Shown here piece after piece: positions 34,790-43,215 of a DNA stretch of 64,000 nt. The stretch covers positions 1 to 64,000 of the forward strand of contig CALJGI010000031.1 in the NCBI GenBank assembly GCA_938074045.1, read 5' to 3'. Source of the stretch: an uncultured Halieaceae bacterium (GTDB taxonomy: Bacteria > Pseudomonadota > Gammaproteobacteria > Pseudomonadales > Halieaceae). The notes beneath the pieces were generated by a model, which had not been told where the DNA came from, did not search any database, and worked only from the letters and a program-made list of their open reading frames with translations. The first letter of the stretch is position 1. Each line of letters starts with the position of its first letter. A program made the translations under genes and the position numbers.

Positions 34790-34913
34790 TTCGCCGGATT
34801 GGTTTAGCGATTTGATCTGATTCACTGCAGTCACACCTGAATCGACGGCTTACGGCCGCAAAGCGCGTTTCTATGTGTATGCTCGGCATCTCTTGAATTG
34901 GGGAGTAATTGAT

Positions 34914-35684
34914 ATGGCGTTTCATGGCAAGGTTGCAATCGTTACCGGTGGGGCAAGTGGCATGGGTAAAGAGGCGGCGCTGCAGTTGGCTGCCGCCGGC
35001 GCGAAAGTCGCGATTGTAGATATGAACGAGGCGGCACTGGCAGAAACCGCTGCCAGTCACGATGCCATCAGTGCCTACCGCTGCGACGTCAGCGACCTTG
35101 AGGCTGTAGCAGCGCTTATCACACAGGTGGAAAGCGAGCTTGGTCCCATCGACCGGCTGACCAATTGCGCCGCCATCATGCCCGCTATACCGCTTGTTGA
35201 CAGCAATGCGGCGGATGTCAATCGCATGATGTCCATCAATTACGGTGGCACGGTGAATATGGTGCAGACCCTGTTACCGCGCATGCTGGAACGGGGGTCG
35301 GGGGATCTGATTATTTTCGGCTCCATGGCGGGCGACATCCCGGCGCTGACGCTGGCGGCCTACTGTGCCACCAAAGCGGCGACCAATATGTACACAGAGG
35401 TGCTCTATCACGAGAATCGAGACGGCCCACTGCGTATCGTACTTGTCTGCCCACCCATGGTGGATACGCCATTGATGGATCAGGCGGTGGAAAGAGGTCC
35501 TAAGAACCTGGCGGAAGATCGCGCAGCGGGGAAGATGGCTACCCCGAAGATGATTATTGATGCAGTGGAAGCCGGCATAGAAAAAGGTGACTGGGTGATA
35601 CGCCCCGGACAGTCTGCGTTGTTTACCCGGTTTCGACGGTTCTTTCCCGGCCTGTTGTGGTCGCTGGTGCATAAGGCTACCTAG
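34914..35684 (+). CDS. short-chain dehydrogenase/reductase
   Basis: A 256-residue Rossmann-fold oxidoreductase with the classical SDR motifs: VTGGASGMGKEAA at 10-22 for the cofactor, a DMNEAA segment suggesting NAD(H) preference (Asp after beta-2), CAAIMPA (NAG-like), and the catalytic Ser-Tyr-Lys (FGSMAGD ... YCATKAA). The ATG at 34914 follows a GGGGAG ribosome site. The last ~60 residues contain a Pro/Phe-rich segment (RFRRFFPGLLWSLV) unusual for soluble SDRs and likely membrane-associating. Substrate unknown. Confidence 0.88.
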   Translation: MAFHGKVAIVTGGASGMGKEAALQLAAAGAKVAIVDMNEAALAETAASHDAISAYRCDVSDLEAVAALITQVESELGPIDRLTNCAAIMPAIPLVDSNAADVNRMMSINYGGTVNMVQTLLPRMLERGSGDLIIFGSMAGDIPALTLAAYCATKAATNMYTEVLYHENRDGPLRIVLVCPPMVDTPLMDQAVERGPKNLAEDRAAGKMATPKMIIDAVEAGIEKGDWVIRPGQSALFTRFRRFFPGLLWSLVHKAT

Positions 35685-35943
35685 CAGAGCGGCTACCGGA
35701 AAGAATGGGGCGCAGTCGGCCGTTACCCGCTCAGAATCTGCCGCGACAAAAAGAGTGGGCCCTGCCTGGATAACCCTATACCAGCGCGAGGATGGCAACT
35801 TTCAGATTACGGCAGGGTGCACCAAAAATATTTAGCCCTGGCTTGGGTGGTCGAGCCTCAACCCCAGTGCGATGTTGTGGTCCGGTCTGGCGTCGGCCGA
35901 TAACTATATTCAGCGGGTGGTGTTTACTGTGCCCGTCAAACAA

Positions 35944-37227
35944 CTAGGTTCCCAACGCAACTACTCTGCGCTGTTCATTGCTGACAAACTTCAGCCATTG
36001 TCGCGCCCATTTCGCGTTGCGCTCATGTTTTTCGGCTTGCTGGAAAGCCCGACGGGCTTCCTTGAACCGCTCCTGGCGGGTCAGTGCCATGCCAAGTATC
36101 AAATCTCCGCCGCCCGGATCTCTGGGTGTGCCCATAGCGATCGCCAGCCGTGCTGCCTGCTCGGCACCGGTGTAGTCGTAAGTGTCCAGGTAGAGTCGAG
36201 CCGCCCTCAAGTACAAATGTCCATCCTCGTTCTCCCGGGCGGCAATTTCCAATGGTGTAATTGCCTGACGTTCTTCCCCGGCCTGGTACAGGGCCTGGGA
36301 AAGCAGTTCCAGCACCCGCTCCTCGTGTTTGATTTCTCCTGAGTCAAGTTTTTCACTGAGTACTGTCGCAGCTTTGTAGGGGCGACCATGGGCCAGTAAC
36401 AGGTTCACCAGATTGAGTAGATGGTGGTGCTGGGATAGCCGGTGGTCATCCAGTAGTGACTCCACCACGGCGAGTTGTCGATCTGTCTCTCCGAGCTGGC
36501 CGTGAATCGCGGCCAGGTTTATCAGGTACTGCTCCCGTGGGTACTGACTGACCAATTCATAGAGAACGTCGCGCATCTCTTCATACTTTTCCAGGCTGTA
36601 GTAGACGGAGGAAAGGATGGCCAGCCAATTCTCCCTGGGTATGTGCCCCGCCTCGCGGTGTTGACCAATTGCGGTCTGCAGCGGTTCCAACGCATCCATA
36701 AAACGCTCTTGTCCAATGTAGGACTGGGCGAGAATGATGTAACTCTGGGATGGTGGCGGGATGATCAGCGCGGGGTCAAACATTTGTTGGGCAAATTTTT
36801 CTGCCTCCACATAGTCGCCAGCCACCAGGCAAACCTGGCTGACGGTATTGAGTAGATTGCGTATTTGTGAATCCGGCAGGCCTGTCTGTGTGAGGGCCTC
36901 ACGATACTGCGCTATAGCTTGTTCAAGCAGGTTTTGCTGGAAGTAGATGTATCCTGTCAAACTCAGAACGTGGGATCTTTCATAGCCATTCAGACGGCCA
37001 TCACCCAATGTGTTCAACGAGGTCAGCGCCGCGGGATAATTTTCTTCATCAATGAGTAACTGTACCGCGCTGATACCCTCATAAACATGTTTACTCATGC
37101 CGGTGACAATTTCTCGGGCGGTAACGTCAATGGTTGCGATCACGACAATGCAGAGGGAGGCAAAGCAGACACCATGGCGAATCCGCCTGCTGGCAAAGCC
37201 ATTCTCTATAGCGGCTTTAATCTTCAT
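35944..37227 (-). CDS. TPR protein of the TonB2-type operon
   Basis: A 427-residue protein with an N-terminal signal or anchor helix (residues 16-33) and at least six to eight tetratricopeptide-like units (e.g. SLTGYIYFQQNLLEQAIAQY; TLYRAARLYLDTYDYTGAEQA-type). Such TPR proteins are the last member of the DUF3450/TtpC/ExbB/ExbD/TonB clusters of marine gammaproteobacteria. The ATG at 37227 overlaps the TonB gene end by 11 nt. It probably lies in the periplasm and scaffolds the transport complex; that role is inference from the cluster. Confidence 0.82.
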   Translation of the reverse strand: MKIKAAIENGFASRRIRHGVCFASLCIVVIATIDVTAREIVTGMSKHVYEGISAVQLLIDEENYPAALTSLNTLGDGRLNGYERSHVLSLTGYIYFQQNLLEQAIAQYREALTQTGLPDSQIRNLLNTVSQVCLVAGDYVEAEKFAQQMFDPALIIPPPSQSYIILAQSYIGQERFMDALEPLQTAIGQHREAGHIPRENWLAILSSVYYSLEKYEEMRDVLYELVSQYPREQYLINLAAIHGQLGETDRQLAVVESLLDDHRLSQHHHLLNLVNLLLAHGRPYKAATVLSEKLDSGEIKHEERVLELLSQALYQAGEERQAITPLEIAARENEDGHLYLRAARLYLDTYDYTGAEQAARLAIAMGTPRDPGGGDLILGMALTRQERFKEARRAFQQAEKHERNAKWARQWLKFVSNEQRRVVALGT

Positions 37228-37870
37228 GTTCCTCGGCCAGTTCGTAGTGAAACATATTGGGGACACCAACTACTTCCACCGGCTCGCCGTCGATTACCCT
37301 CGGCTTGTACTTGAAGCGCAGGGCTGCTTCCACCGAGGTGCGGTAGAACAGTTCACTGGTGCATTGATCTTTGACTACATTGACGTTCTTGACGGTGCCG
37401 AGCGTTGTCACCGTATAGGTGACGAGACATTTACCCGCAATGCGTCTGTTCTCTGCTCTTGGCGGGTAGATCGGTGCAACTTTGACGATAGGCATGTACT
37501 CCCCTTCGCCGGAGCTGAATCCGCCACTACGGGCGATTTCGAGTCCTGTTTCCAAGGGTGCCATGCTTACCGTGAGTGGCTGTGTATCGGCTGAGGCATT
37601 GTTGTCAGGGCTGGCAGGGATGTCTGGTGCCTGGTTCACCTGAGGACGTTCAGGCGTGCGGTCTTTCCGTTGGCTACTCTCATCTCTTGCCAAGCGCACA
37701 AAATCGAGCATCTGTACGCGTCGCGCATCAGACAACCCGGTTTCGGTGGAGGTGATCAGGTAGTGCATGAACCAGGCCATTCCCAGCGCCGCCATCGCAC
37801 CGAAGACCGCCATCGACAATATCCTGAAGCAGCTCAGCCAAAAATATTTATCCGCCGATGCGAGTTTCAT
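37217..37870 (-). CDS. TonB family energy transducer
   Basis: A 217-residue protein with a single N-terminal membrane helix (~17-38), a ~75-residue Pro/Gln-rich linker (DRTPERPQVNQAPDIPA) and a C-terminal TonB domain: APIYPPRAENRRIAGKCLV (YPxxA..xxxxG), TLGTVKNVNVVKDQ and FRTSVEAALRFKYKPRVI-like. It has two extra Cys (GKCLV and DQCTS) likely forming a disulfide in the domain, as in many TonB2-type proteins. It delivers proton-motive energy from ExbBD to outer-membrane receptors; no receptor gene lies nearby. Confidence 0.92.
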   Translation of the reverse strand: MKLASADKYFWLSCFRILSMAVFGAMAALGMAWFMHYLITSTETGLSDARRVQMLDFVRLARDESSQRKDRTPERPQVNQAPDIPASPDNNASADTQPLTVSMAPLETGLEIARSGGFSSGEGEYMPIVKVAPIYPPRAENRRIAGKCLVTYTVTTLGTVKNVNVVKDQCTSELFYRTSVEAALRFKYKPRVIDGEPVEVVGVPNMFHYELAEEHED

Positions 37871-37878
37871 GAGCGCGC

Positions 37879-38286
37879 TCAGGGATTGTCCGCAGCCAGG
37901 GCGATGTCGTAGACGCCCGCGCGGCGACTGGCGTCCATCACCTGCACCAGCGCATCATTGCGAGACTCCCGATCTGCCTGAATGACGAGGGTTCCCTTGG
38001 GGTTTTCCGCGTGCAGCCGCTCGACAATCGACCGCACTGACCGCATATCGACCTGGCGCCGGTTAATCCAGATGTTGTCGTTGGCGTCGATGGCGATGAG
38101 AATGCTTGCTTTTTCCTGAACGATGGCGGTAGCTGCAGCAGGTTTGTCTACATCGATGCCCGCTTCCTTGATAAAGGTGGCTGTGACGATGAAAAAGATG
38201 AGCATAATAAACACTACGTCCAGCATCGGTGTTATGTCCACCGAACTTTCCTCGTCCATCTCGGCTGTTTTCATTATTTCACGCAT
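37879..38286 (-). CDS. exbD: ExbD/TolR biopolymer transport protein
   Basis: A 135-residue inner-membrane protein with one helix (~23-41) bearing the conserved proton-path Asp23 (TPMLDVVFIML) and a small periplasmic domain (INRRQVDMRSVRSIV; a TLVIQADRESRNDALV strand-helix). This is the ExbD2 component of the TonB operon. It lies 8 nt after the TonB gene start direction and 14 nt from the ExbB gene, so it is co-transcribed. The symbol is used in the broad sense; it is the TonB2-type paralogue. Confidence 0.93.
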   Translation of the reverse strand: MREIMKTAEMDEESSVDITPMLDVVFIMLIFFIVTATFIKEAGIDVDKPAAATAIVQEKASILIAIDANDNIWINRRQVDMRSVRSIVERLHAENPKGTLVIQADRESRNDALVQVMDASRRAGVYDIALAADNP

Positions 38287-38300
38287 GGCACTGACCTCGT

Positions 38301-38822
38301 CTAAGTAAAGCGGCCACTCACGGCGTCGCGTTCTGTCGCCGCGCGGCGTTCGGCAAATTTGCTCACCAGCAGGCCAAAAATTGCCACCACCATACCCGCC
38401 AGCGTCGACAGGGTGGCCTTGGATACGCCAGCTGCCATGGAGCGGGGATTATTGGAGCCGGTGGCTGCCAGGGCGTCGAACACTTCCAGCATGCCTGCAA
38501 CGGTGCCCAGTAGCCCAAGTAGCGGACAGACCTTGATCAGTGTCGCAACCAGGGAAAAATTTTTGTTGAGTCCCACGGTTAGCCGGTGACAGAGGTACTC
38601 GCGCTTGCGCTGCGCATACCAAGAGTGCTTGTCTGTGCGGGCATCCCAGTGCCGTACAGAGTCGAGTAGTTGCCTGGGATACACCCGATAGAGGTGGTAG
38701 TAGCGTTCGCAGACAATAGCCCACATGACACAGGCGATAACCAGAATCAGTGCCAGGATGTCACCACCGAGGGCCAGCAGGTCTCCCAGCCAGGGTAGCC
38801 AGTGGTCGATAAACGTGTTCAA
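38301..38822 (-). CDS. exbB: MotA/TolQ/ExbB proton channel protein (ExbB2)
   Basis: A 173-residue three-helix protein: first helix ~14-35, then the long cytoplasmic loop with RKREYLCHRLTVGLNKNF, and the two conserved helices CPLLGLLGTVAGMLEVFDALAA and the TLAGMVVAIFGLL pair. This short form, with no N-terminal extension, matches ExbB2 of the TonB2 system. It overlaps the TtpC-like gene by 4 nt at 38819-38822. Together with ExbD it forms the proton channel that powers TonB. Confidence 0.93.
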   Translation of the reverse strand: MNTFIDHWLPWLGDLLALGGDILALILVIACVMWAIVCERYYHLYRVYPRQLLDSVRHWDARTDKHSWYAQRKREYLCHRLTVGLNKNFSLVATLIKVCPLLGLLGTVAGMLEVFDALAATGSNNPRSMAAGVSKATLSTLAGMVVAIFGLLVSKFAERRAATERDAVSGRFT

Positions 38823-40183
38823 TTGACCTGCCTTGACTCCGCCTGGCCGGCGACCACGGCTACGGCCTCATGCTGGAGAATGTCAGTCAGCGCTCTGGCC
38901 CGGCCCTGCACCACGTTGTGCATTAACAGTATAGGAATGGCCACGCTCAGCCCCAGTACCGTGGTAATCAAAGCCTGTGAAATTCCGCCGGCCATCAGCC
39001 TGGGGTCACCGGCGCCAAACAGCGTGATTGCCTGAAAGGTAATAATCATGCCTGTAACAGTGCCCAGCAGTCCCATAAGTGGAGCTACCGCAGCGATTAT
39101 CTTGAGCAGGGGCAGGTGGCGACTGATTCGCGGCACCTCGCGCAGGAGTGACTCGCTGATTTTCAGCTCAAGGGTTTCGATATCTGCGTTATCCTTGTGC
39201 GGATAGGCGAGCAGAATCCGGCCTAGTGCATTGTCATCCGCGGGCTGCTCGATGTTATTCAACTGGCGCTTGATACCCCGGGATTCGATAAAGAGCACGA
39301 TCAAGCGGTAGATGGCCAGCAACATACCGAAACACCCGAGGGTGATGATCAGGTAGCCAATGGCGCCACCCTGATCAATCCGCTCGCGCAAGTTGGGTGC
39401 CTGGGTCAGAATCGCCAGCAGTTGCCCCCGAACCGGGTCGACCGCCATTGGAAAAACACCGGTCTCGCCGCTGTTGAGTTCACGTGGTCCGCTGGTATAG
39501 CGCGAGTCGGGTTGTCGTGAGAATTCCACCAGACGTCCGGTTTCCGGGATATAGCGAAGATACTTACCGTTTGCTATGGCGTTAAAAAGACCGATCCGTG
39601 TGACCGCGGCCTCAACCTCGTTTCCCCCGGCGTCAACCACGGCCTGTCTGCGGGTAACAATGCGACCGGATTCCACCATTTCCCGCTGTAGTTCGAACCA
39701 GAGTCGCTCTATCTCTGCAAGATTCGGCAGGCGGTTGGCCTCGCCCATGCGACCGGCAAAATCGACCAGGTAGGGGGTGCGATCGGGAAATTCGAGTTCG
39801 GTCAGAGAGCCATGGAACTGCGCCTGGGTATCGCTGGACACCTGTTGCAGCACGCCAAAGAGTTCTTTCAGCGAACCCATCCGTTCTCTCAGTCGAGCTT
39901 CCAGCGTACCGATCCGGTTGTCGTTGGCTTCAAACGCTAACTCCATTTTTGCGCTGAGGGCCTCCAGGCGTTGTTCCTCCGCGATAATGTCATCGAGCAT
40001 CTGTTGCCGCTGGGACTGGGCCTGCTCGAACTGGCGCAGGCGATCCAGATCAACCTGCCGGTCTGTAACGCGTCCCGCCTTTACGGCCTCAAGAAGGTTG
40101 TCCAGCGAGAGATCCCTGTGCTCCTCTGCACCGGCCCCTAATGTCAGGAGTCCGGCCAGGAGCAATAAAATTAGCTTGTTCAT
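38819..40183 (-). CDS. TtpC-like long ExbB/TolQ-family protein
   Basis: A 454-residue protein that is an ExbB-type proton-channel protein with a large N-terminal extension: signal peptide (1-19), a coiled-coil region ~45-120 (RQFEQAQSQRQQMLDDIIAEE), a periplasmic region, then three membrane helices with the APLMGLLGTVTGMI and GISQALITTVLGLSVAI blocks. This size and layout matches TtpC, the extra component found in Vibrio and Shewanella TonB2 systems. It overlaps the ExbB gene by 4 nt and the DUF3450 gene by 4 nt. Confidence 0.88.
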   Translation of the reverse strand: MNKLILLLLAGLLTLGAGAEEHRDLSLDNLLEAVKAGRVTDRQVDLDRLRQFEQAQSQRQQMLDDIIAEEQRLEALSAKMELAFEANDNRIGTLEARLRERMGSLKELFGVLQQVSSDTQAQFHGSLTELEFPDRTPYLVDFAGRMGEANRLPNLAEIERLWFELQREMVESGRIVTRRQAVVDAGGNEVEAAVTRIGLFNAIANGKYLRYIPETGRLVEFSRQPDSRYTSGPRELNSGETGVFPMAVDPVRGQLLAILTQAPNLRERIDQGGAIGYLIITLGCFGMLLAIYRLIVLFIESRGIKRQLNNIEQPADDNALGRILLAYPHKDNADIETLELKISESLLREVPRISRHLPLLKIIAAVAPLMGLLGTVTGMIITFQAITLFGAGDPRLMAGGISQALITTVLGLSVAIPILLMHNVVQGRARALTDILQHEAVAVVAGQAESRQVN

Positions 40184-40944
40184 CGTTTTACCTGCTCCTG
40201 GGGGTTGAATGGGATGGAAATCAGTTCGGGGGCGATTTCCTGGTTGGCGACCTTGAGACCCTGATCGATATAGCGGCGGTAGGGGGTGTTGGCGAGCGGC
40301 TTCCAGTTTTTACTGGCGCGGTCCCAGTAACCGACTTCACCGTTACCCACGGTTCTGTAAAGCAGTCCTATGCGCCCGACACGAAGAAAGTCGGCATCGA
40401 AACTGGCTTCACCGAGTTGCAGCTTGTCCTTATATGACTCAATGGTGCGGCCGTAATCATTTTCGATTTGGTAGGCCTCGAGTACCCGCCGTGATTTCTC
40501 CGCCACAGTCACATCAGAACGCACCAGCAGTTCGCGCAACCGGGCAGTCCGTTCGCGGCGCTCTGTCATCAGAAAGGGTACATCCAGAACGAGAAATTCA
40601 TCGAGGCCCTCGATCATACGCGCCAGCAGCGGCAGAATTTGTCGCTCAATTACCTGTACCTCCCCGATTGATTCTTGCAGGACGAGGATCTCCTGGGACT
40701 GGGCCAGCAATTGACTGTTCAACATCACGTTATAATGTTCCAGGCCCGCGACCAGTTTCAGCCGGGACTGGTATTCGTCGATGAGGCTGCGGGTTTCCTT
40801 GTGAACCTCATCAATTTGCCCCTGCATTTGCTGTCCCTCGCCCGTGCGGGCCAGGCCTTCGCTCTCGATGTCCTTAATCGTGTCTTGTGCGATCACGAAG
40901 CTGGTGAGCGGAATGAGCAATGCGGGTACAGCGATATGCTTCAT
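40180..40944 (-). CDS. DUF3450 periplasmic coiled-coil protein
   Basis: A 254-residue protein with a signal peptide (residues 1-19, ...SFVIAQ) and a long N-terminal coiled coil (~30-100: QGQIDEVHKETRSLIDEYQSR), then a domain with IEGLDEFLVLDVPFLMTERRERTARL and VLEAYQIENDYGRTIESY, the conserved DUF3450 core. The family is the first gene of TtpC/ExbB/ExbD/TonB clusters and probably a periplasmic part of that complex. It is the first gene of the six-gene minus-strand operon, so the promoter should lie in 40945-41000. Confidence 0.88.
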   Translation of the reverse strand: MKHIAVPALLIPLTSFVIAQDTIKDIESEGLARTGEGQQMQGQIDEVHKETRSLIDEYQSRLKLVAGLEHYNVMLNSQLLAQSQEILVLQESIGEVQVIERQILPLLARMIEGLDEFLVLDVPFLMTERRERTARLRELLVRSDVTVAEKSRRVLEAYQIENDYGRTIESYKDKLQLGEASFDADFLRVGRIGLLYRTVGNGEVGYWDRASKNWKPLANTPYRRYIDQGLKVANQEIAPELISIPFNPQEQVKR

Positions 40945-41419
40945 ATGCTGGTCTCCTGAGCTATGTGGTTTACCGGGTTATAGAGCCCCCTGTGATTACT
41001 TTAACCATAAACATGCTGCAGGAAACTGTGATGACTCAGATCAAAGCTCCCTTCAAGAATGGGAAGTTTTGTGGAGATGTCGAGAGGCGCTTTGTACCTC
41101 ATATTGCCGGCGTAACCAGCCCGCTGTGACCTGTTGTAGGTTGCGAGGTAATCGCAAGTGGTCATGCAGTGAAGATTGGGGCCTCAGCGGGATATAGGTA
41201 ACACTTTATGCCGGGCAACCTTACCAACCAGATTAAAAAACTCACCACACCCACGGGGCTCACCATAACCCCTGCTGGAGTAAGGTATTTGCGTGGATTC
41301 ATTTTGTTGTTTTTATTGTGAACGCGCATACTTAAAGGCGTCAAAACCAAGAAAGTTAGCCCATGAAGGCCATCAAAATTCCATAATCAGGGACAGACAT
41401 ACCTATTTGAGGTGAACTG
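40945..41419. other. gene-poor spacer upstream of the TonB operon
   Basis: About 475 nt before the terminator contain no supported gene. Short plus-strand frames exist (for example ATG 41030, 32 codons, and ATG 41208, 37 codons ending FILLFLL), but they lack recognisable domains or good ribosome sites. The TonB operon promoter must lie at the left edge, reading leftward. The base composition is more AT-rich than in the flanks. Confidence 0.5.
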
Positions 41420-41467
41420 AAAAAAGGGGCCGTAGGAACTAATATTTAAGTCCATACGCCCCCTTTG
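41420..41467 (-). terminator. leftward intrinsic terminator of the secreted-protein gene
   Basis: On the minus strand a stem AAAGGGGGCGTA ... TACGGCCCC with a ~20-nt AT-rich loop is followed by TTTTTT (A-run at 41420-41425 on the plus strand). It begins 37 nt after the stop of the secreted protein gene at 41504. The loop is longer than in typical terminators, so it may alternatively be a small palindromic repeat. Confidence 0.55.
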
Positions 41468-41503
41468 CTAACCTTTCCCCTCTGTTCGATCTTACAGGCC
41501 TGC

Positions 41504-42589
41504 CTACTCTCCGCAATTCAGATCGCCAGCGACCCAGGCACTTTCATCGCATTGGGCAACTACTTGCTCAGTCGATGGATTTAAAAACAATCTGGATCCG
41601 CCGCCCTGGGACAGGCTGAGACTGCCGACTTCAAAGTTTTCTTGCAGCATGCCTAGTACGTCCAGCACGGCGTTCTGCTGCACTCGCACTGATGGGGCAT
41701 TTAGCTGCAATGTGTCACCAGCCAGAACTGCCGCTGCGGTCCTTGACACAAATAGCGTGTCAGTCGTCAAGGATACGGGTCCATCGTTTGTTTGTGCCAG
41801 AAAATGCGAACCTGAGAAAACGCCCATGCTCCCATCCAGCACAATCGAGTCCACTGAGCTATCAGTCGCTAAAATTAGTGAACTACTGCGACTGATTGAG
41901 AATCCGCCAAGCAAGCCATTTGAAAATCTGATCTGAGCTGACTGCAAACCATCTGTGGTGTCGGTAATGTTGACTGCGCCAGCTAGTTGGACCAAAGAGC
42001 TGTTCACTGCAACGGACACTGAACCCTGAGCAGAGAAATCTCCATTGAGGAAGACTGAAGAGTTATTAGCTATCTTCAGTGCAGGGCACCAGTTGTCGCA
42101 TGCATCCGCCGACTCCTCGCCCACGACACTGAGCCCAGAAAGCTGGATATTGCGGGAGGCATCAATCTGCAGTGAGCCGGAAACTCCGTTGCCAGCGCCG
42201 ATATCACCACCATCAACCAGCAGGTTTGCCTTGCCTATGATTGCAGTCGATCCGCAACTGCCCTCAACATTGATAATTGCACCTGCCGCGGGAGCGGCAT
42301 CCACAGCTGTCTGCAGAGCACCGGCATTGGCATTGCAATCGGCGATGACCGTAACCACGCCAAGGCCGGCAATGGACTCAGCTAGCGCCGCAACATCATA
42401 TTGTAATAGGGCTATCTCCGCTTTTAGAGAGTTAGTATCATTTGCCACACCTCCATCGCTACTGTTGCCGTTGCCGTTGCCGTTGCCGTTGGCAGCAGCC
42501 AGCACCGATGTGGATGTCAATAAAAAGCTGCTGACAACTACCGTAGCTATTGAGAGAAATGTACGACCAATTAAATATTTCATGGACAA
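41504..42589 (-). CDS. secreted, beta-helix-like protein of unknown function
   Basis: A 361-residue protein with a signal peptide (residues 1-31, ending SVLAAAN) followed at once by a GNGNGNGN tract and a helix (NSLKAEIALLQYDVAALAESI). The rest is a series of short, Asn/Ser/Gly-rich strand repeats (IQLSGLSVVG, VFLNGDFSAQG, LQLNAPSVRVQQNAVL) that resemble a right-handed parallel beta-helix, and includes Cys pairs (C92/C110-like; CDNWC; C-terminal CDESAWVAGDLNC). No catalytic motif is seen. A surface or extracellular role is likely. Flanked by gene-poor DNA on both sides. Confidence 0.7.
   Translation of the reverse strand: MSMKYLIGRTFLSIATVVVSSFLLTSTSVLAAANGNGNGNGNSSDGGVANDTNSLKAEIALLQYDVAALAESIAGLGVVTVIADCNANAGALQTAVDAAPAAGAIINVEGSCGSTAIIGKANLLVDGGDIGAGNGVSGSLQIDASRNIQLSGLSVVGEESADACDNWCPALKIANNSSVFLNGDFSAQGSVSVAVNSSLVQLAGAVNITDTTDGLQSAQIRFSNGLLGGFSISRSSSLILATDSSVDSIVLDGSMGVFSGSHFLAQTNDGPVSLTTDTLFVSRTAAAVLAGDTLQLNAPSVRVQQNAVLDVLGMLQENFEVGSLSLSQGGGSRLFLNPSTEQVVAQCDESAWVAGDLNCGE
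42466..42492. repeat. 6-nt tandem repeat encoding Asn-Gly pairs
   Basis: CCGTTG repeated four times (plus flanking half units) encodes GNGNGNGN right after the signal peptide of the secreted protein. The repeat unit is a multiple of three, so slippage would only change the linker length and not the frame. Confidence 0.85.
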
Positions 42590-43215
42590 CTCCTACTTAT
42601 TTTTTTTGTTAAGAAATTGCATCTGATCTGGGAGTAAGATTCCGAGCTGGTGCAGTGAAGGGTGGCAGTCACAGGATCGGTACTTTAACGATCTTTCCAG
42701 GTCATTCAGGCACCGTGGAAAAAATACAAGAGACAGTATCAGCCCAGAGAGTGCGTGGTCAGATTATAGAGCAGTGATGTTATGTTTATAGTTTAAAATA
42801 GTGGACCGGAATATGAAATTTGGGGGTCCGCAAGACAATTCATATCGCCCAACCATTCCCTGCAAGCTTGTTCCTGGCAATTGCGCTGGCAGCTATGACA
42901 AGTCAGTCTCCCACCAGGCCAGCCAACCCCCGTCGTTATATTCAACCGATAGAAAGAGTTCGGTACTCGCGGTCTGGAAGACCGTGCCAGAATGCCTTAT
43001 CGCCATTCGTGCCAGGTCGGGAAGGTCAACCTCATGATCAGGAAGGAGCATTGTAACTGGTGTGCTCCGAAGCAACAGTTCAATCCATACCGATAACCAT
43101 GTACCTTTTTCATCGTCTCATGCCCTGTTCAGACTCAGCAAGCTGTCGATTGGTTGCTGCGGTATCGGTACTGCGTTGTTTTTTAAGTATCTTAACCCGG
43201 AAGTCTTGCTGCCCC
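42590..43215. other. gene-poor stretch between secreted protein and SET protein genes
   Basis: About 626 nt with several short overlapping frames but no convincing gene. The best candidates are plus 42820-43056 (78 codons, hydrophobic segment PASLFLAIALAAMTS) and minus 42893-43075 (60 codons, ending YNDGGWLAWWETDLS), which overlap on opposite strands; neither has a recognised domain. The minus frame in particular reads like the tail of a soluble protein and may be a gene remnant. Confidence 0.45.

Noticed and set aside
33698-34834. Long minus-strand open frame of 378 codons across kynureninase
   Set aside because: It lies on the opposite strand of a clearly recognised gene, shows no domain pattern and has composition typical of a reverse-frame shadow in GC-biased DNA.
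35685-35943. Possible gene remnant between the SDR and TPR genes
   Set aside because: Frames such as one ending NFQITAGCTKNI look protein-like but are short, have no clear start and match no family I can name.
42466-42492. Short tandem repeat as a CRISPR or phase-variation tract
   Set aside because: The 6-nt unit is in frame, has no spacers and cannot switch reading frame.
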